Shown: piece by piece, positions 12,530-13,777 of the stretch
How positions within the stretch are numbered: position 1 is the stretch's first letter
Layout of the letters: each line of letters starts with the position of its first letter
Made by a program: the position numbers and the translations under genes
Notes under the pieces: model-generated
Database searches by the model: none
Told to the model about the DNA's origin: nothing
Seen by the model: the letters and a program-made list of their open reading frames with translations, nothing else
NCBI GenBank assembly: GCA_030690515.1
Contig: JAUYGP010000711.1
Location: forward strand, 1 to 13,777
Length of the DNA stretch: 13,777 nt
Origin: Giesbergeria sp.
GTDB lineage: Bacteria > Pseudomonadota > Gammaproteobacteria > Burkholderiales > Burkholderiaceae_C
Direction of reading: 5' to 3'

Positions 12530-13777
12530 TCAGTGCTTGAACATTTTGTGGTGCAGCCGCCGCAGCGACCACCACACGACCAACCCCACCACCGGAATGG
12601 CAACGGCGGCCGTGGTCTCGGCAGACAGGGGCCAGCCCAGCGGCTTGGCCCCCTTGGCCAGGTAGCTCACCAAACCAACGATGTAATAGGTGATGGCGGC
12701 CACCGACAGGCCCTCCACCGTCGACTGCAGCTTGAGCTGCAGGTCCTGACGCTGGTTCATGCTGGCCAGGAGCTGCTGGCTGCTTTGCTGCTGCTCGATC
12801 TCGACGCGCGTGCGCAAAAGGTTGCTGATGCGCGAGACACGGCGCGAGAGCGCCTCTTGCCGCCGCGCCGCCCATTCGCAGGTGCTGCGCGCGGGCGTCA
12901 GGCGCCGGTGCATGAACTCGCCAATGGTCTGCATGCCCGCCAGGCGTGACTCCGAAATGTCCTGGATACGCCGGTCCACCAGCTCGAAATACGCGCTGCT
13001 GGCGGAAAACCGCGAATGCGTGGCTGCGTAGGTACTTTCCACCTGCCCGGCCAGGCGGGTCAGGCGGTCGAGCAGCGCAGGTTCGGCGTGGCGGTTGGCG
13101 GTGCGGATGGCGTCGGCCAGTTCGGCCAGTTCGCGCTCGGCGCTGGCCAACAACGCGGTCGCCTCGCGCGCGGCGGGCAAACCCAACAGCGCGGCCATGC
13201 GGTAGGTTTCGATCTCCTGCAGGCGCTGCACCAGGCGGCCCAGGCGCCGGGGCGTCATGCCACCGGCCAGCAGCACCATGCGCGAATGGCCGTCGGCATG
13301 GATGGCAAAGTCGGTATACACCTCGCCATGGCCATCGGCCACGGTGGAGGCCACCAAGGTGTCCTCACTCAGCACATGGCGCACCAGCGAGCCAGAGCCA
13401 AATTCCTTGGTGGGCAGCACCCACAGGTTCATGCTGCACAGGCACTGGCCCGGCAACTGCGCCAGCCAGTCGCGCGGCACAGCGCTCAAGGCGCCCACGG
13501 GCTCGCGCTCGCCAAAGGCCTCGGTCTGCAGTGGCACGGTAAATGTCCAGCTGACAAACTCGGTATGCATCTCCCAGCGCAGGCGGTAGGCACCCAGGTC
13601 CACACGCAGGTGCGTGGTCTGCCCATCGGGCAGGGCCTGGTGGTGGTTGCGCAGCAGCGCCGCAATATGGGCGCGGCTGGCTTCACGCCCCGCTGCGTCG
13701 GCCAGCATCACGATGTGCGTGCTGGCCACGGGGGCGCTGATGGCCTCGGGCGGGCGGGCGTGGATCTCGTTGTGCAG
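12530..13777 (-). CDS. DUF3422 family membrane protein (5' end outside window)
   Basis: The frame is open to the right edge, giving 415 visible residues; only a few N-terminal residues should be missing. It begins with LHNEIHARPPE, the family's N-terminal signature, so the GTG at 13729 is an internal valine and not the start. The first 180 residues are a mixed alpha/beta domain of unknown function (VDLGAYRLRWEMHTEFVSWTF, then NLWVLPTKEFGSGSLV). The next part, about 185-345, is helical and rich in Ala, Arg, Glu and Gln with coiled-coil character. Two hydrophobic helices near the C-terminus (about AAITYYIVGLVSYLA and AAVAIPVVGLVVWW) end in a basic tail. The layout suggests an inner-membrane anchored protein, loosely like CorA-type proteins in shape. 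No biochemical role is established to my knowledge. Confidence 0.88.
   Translation of the reverse strand: MHNEIHARPPEAISAPVASTHIVMLADAAGREASRAHIAALLRNHHQALPDGQTTHLRVDLGAYRLRWEMHTEFVSWTFTVPLQTEAFGEREPVGALSAVPRDWLAQLPGQCLCSMNLWVLPTKEFGSGSLVRHVLSEDTLVASTVADGHGEVYTDFAIHADGHSRMVLLAGGMTPRRLGRLVQRLQEIETYRMAALLGLPAAREATALLASAERELAELADAIRTANRHAEPALLDRLTRLAGQVESTYAATHSRFSASSAYFELVDRRIQDISESRLAGMQTIGEFMHRRLTPARSTCEWAARRQEALSRRVSRISNLLRTRVEIEQQQSSQQLLASMNQRQDLQLKLQSTVEGLSVAAITYYIVGLVSYLAKGAKPLGWPLSAETTAAVAIPVVGLVVWWSLRRLHHKMFKH

Noticed and set aside
1..13777. CRISPR arrays, tRNA or rRNA genes, toxin-antitoxin pairs, phage genes
   Set aside because: I looked for spaced repeats, cloverleaf-like gene ends and typical small gene pairs and found none that I could support.

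Overview
The window looks like chromosome from a high-GC betaproteobacterium of the Comamonadaceae, closest in style to Acidovorax. This rests on codon use, on gene families such as DUF3422, an SH3 protein paired with an M48 peptidase and an orphan DctP receptor, and on degenerate copies of a short interspersed repeat that I associate with that family. No search was run, so the genus is an inference.

Left part (1-5010). A membrane sensor protein with a PAS domain runs off the left edge on the minus strand. Its start codon overlaps the stop of a DctP-type TRAP solute receptor, suggesting a receptor and sensor pair. Next is a minus-strand short-chain dehydrogenase of a subgroup lacking the usual Tyr/Lys pair. 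Divergent from it is a two-gene plus-strand operon for a periplasmic SH3 protein and an exported M48 zinc metallopeptidase.

Middle part (about 5046-9255). A 4.2-kb cassette is bounded by two direct copies of a 98-bp sequence (4948-5045 and 9256-9353, 95 of 98 bases identical). Each copy contains the 3' end of the M48 gene and the 3' end of the convergent DMT transporter gene. The ancestral order was therefore probably M48 directly facing DMT, and the cassette was inserted at that junction. It carries a LysR regulator and, divergently, three genes joined by ATGA overlaps: an argininosuccinate-synthase-like ligase with altered substrate-binding residues, a PF10014-type 2-oxoglutarate/Fe(II) dioxygenase of the free-amino-acid hydroxylase family, and an EamA exporter. 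A fragment resembling a LysE/RhtB exporter lies at the right junction. The simplest reading is a transferred, LysR-controlled pathway that makes and exports a modified amino acid. I do not recognise it as a described pathway, and it is the main item of interest.

Right part (9319-13777), all minus strand. A probable operon runs thioesterase, gamma-glutamyltransferase-family enzyme, then a DMT transporter whose N-terminus appears to be coded by the interspersed repeat. A DUF3422 membrane protein runs off the right edge. I see no RNA genes, CRISPR arrays, complete insertion sequences, integrases or toxin-antitoxin genes.
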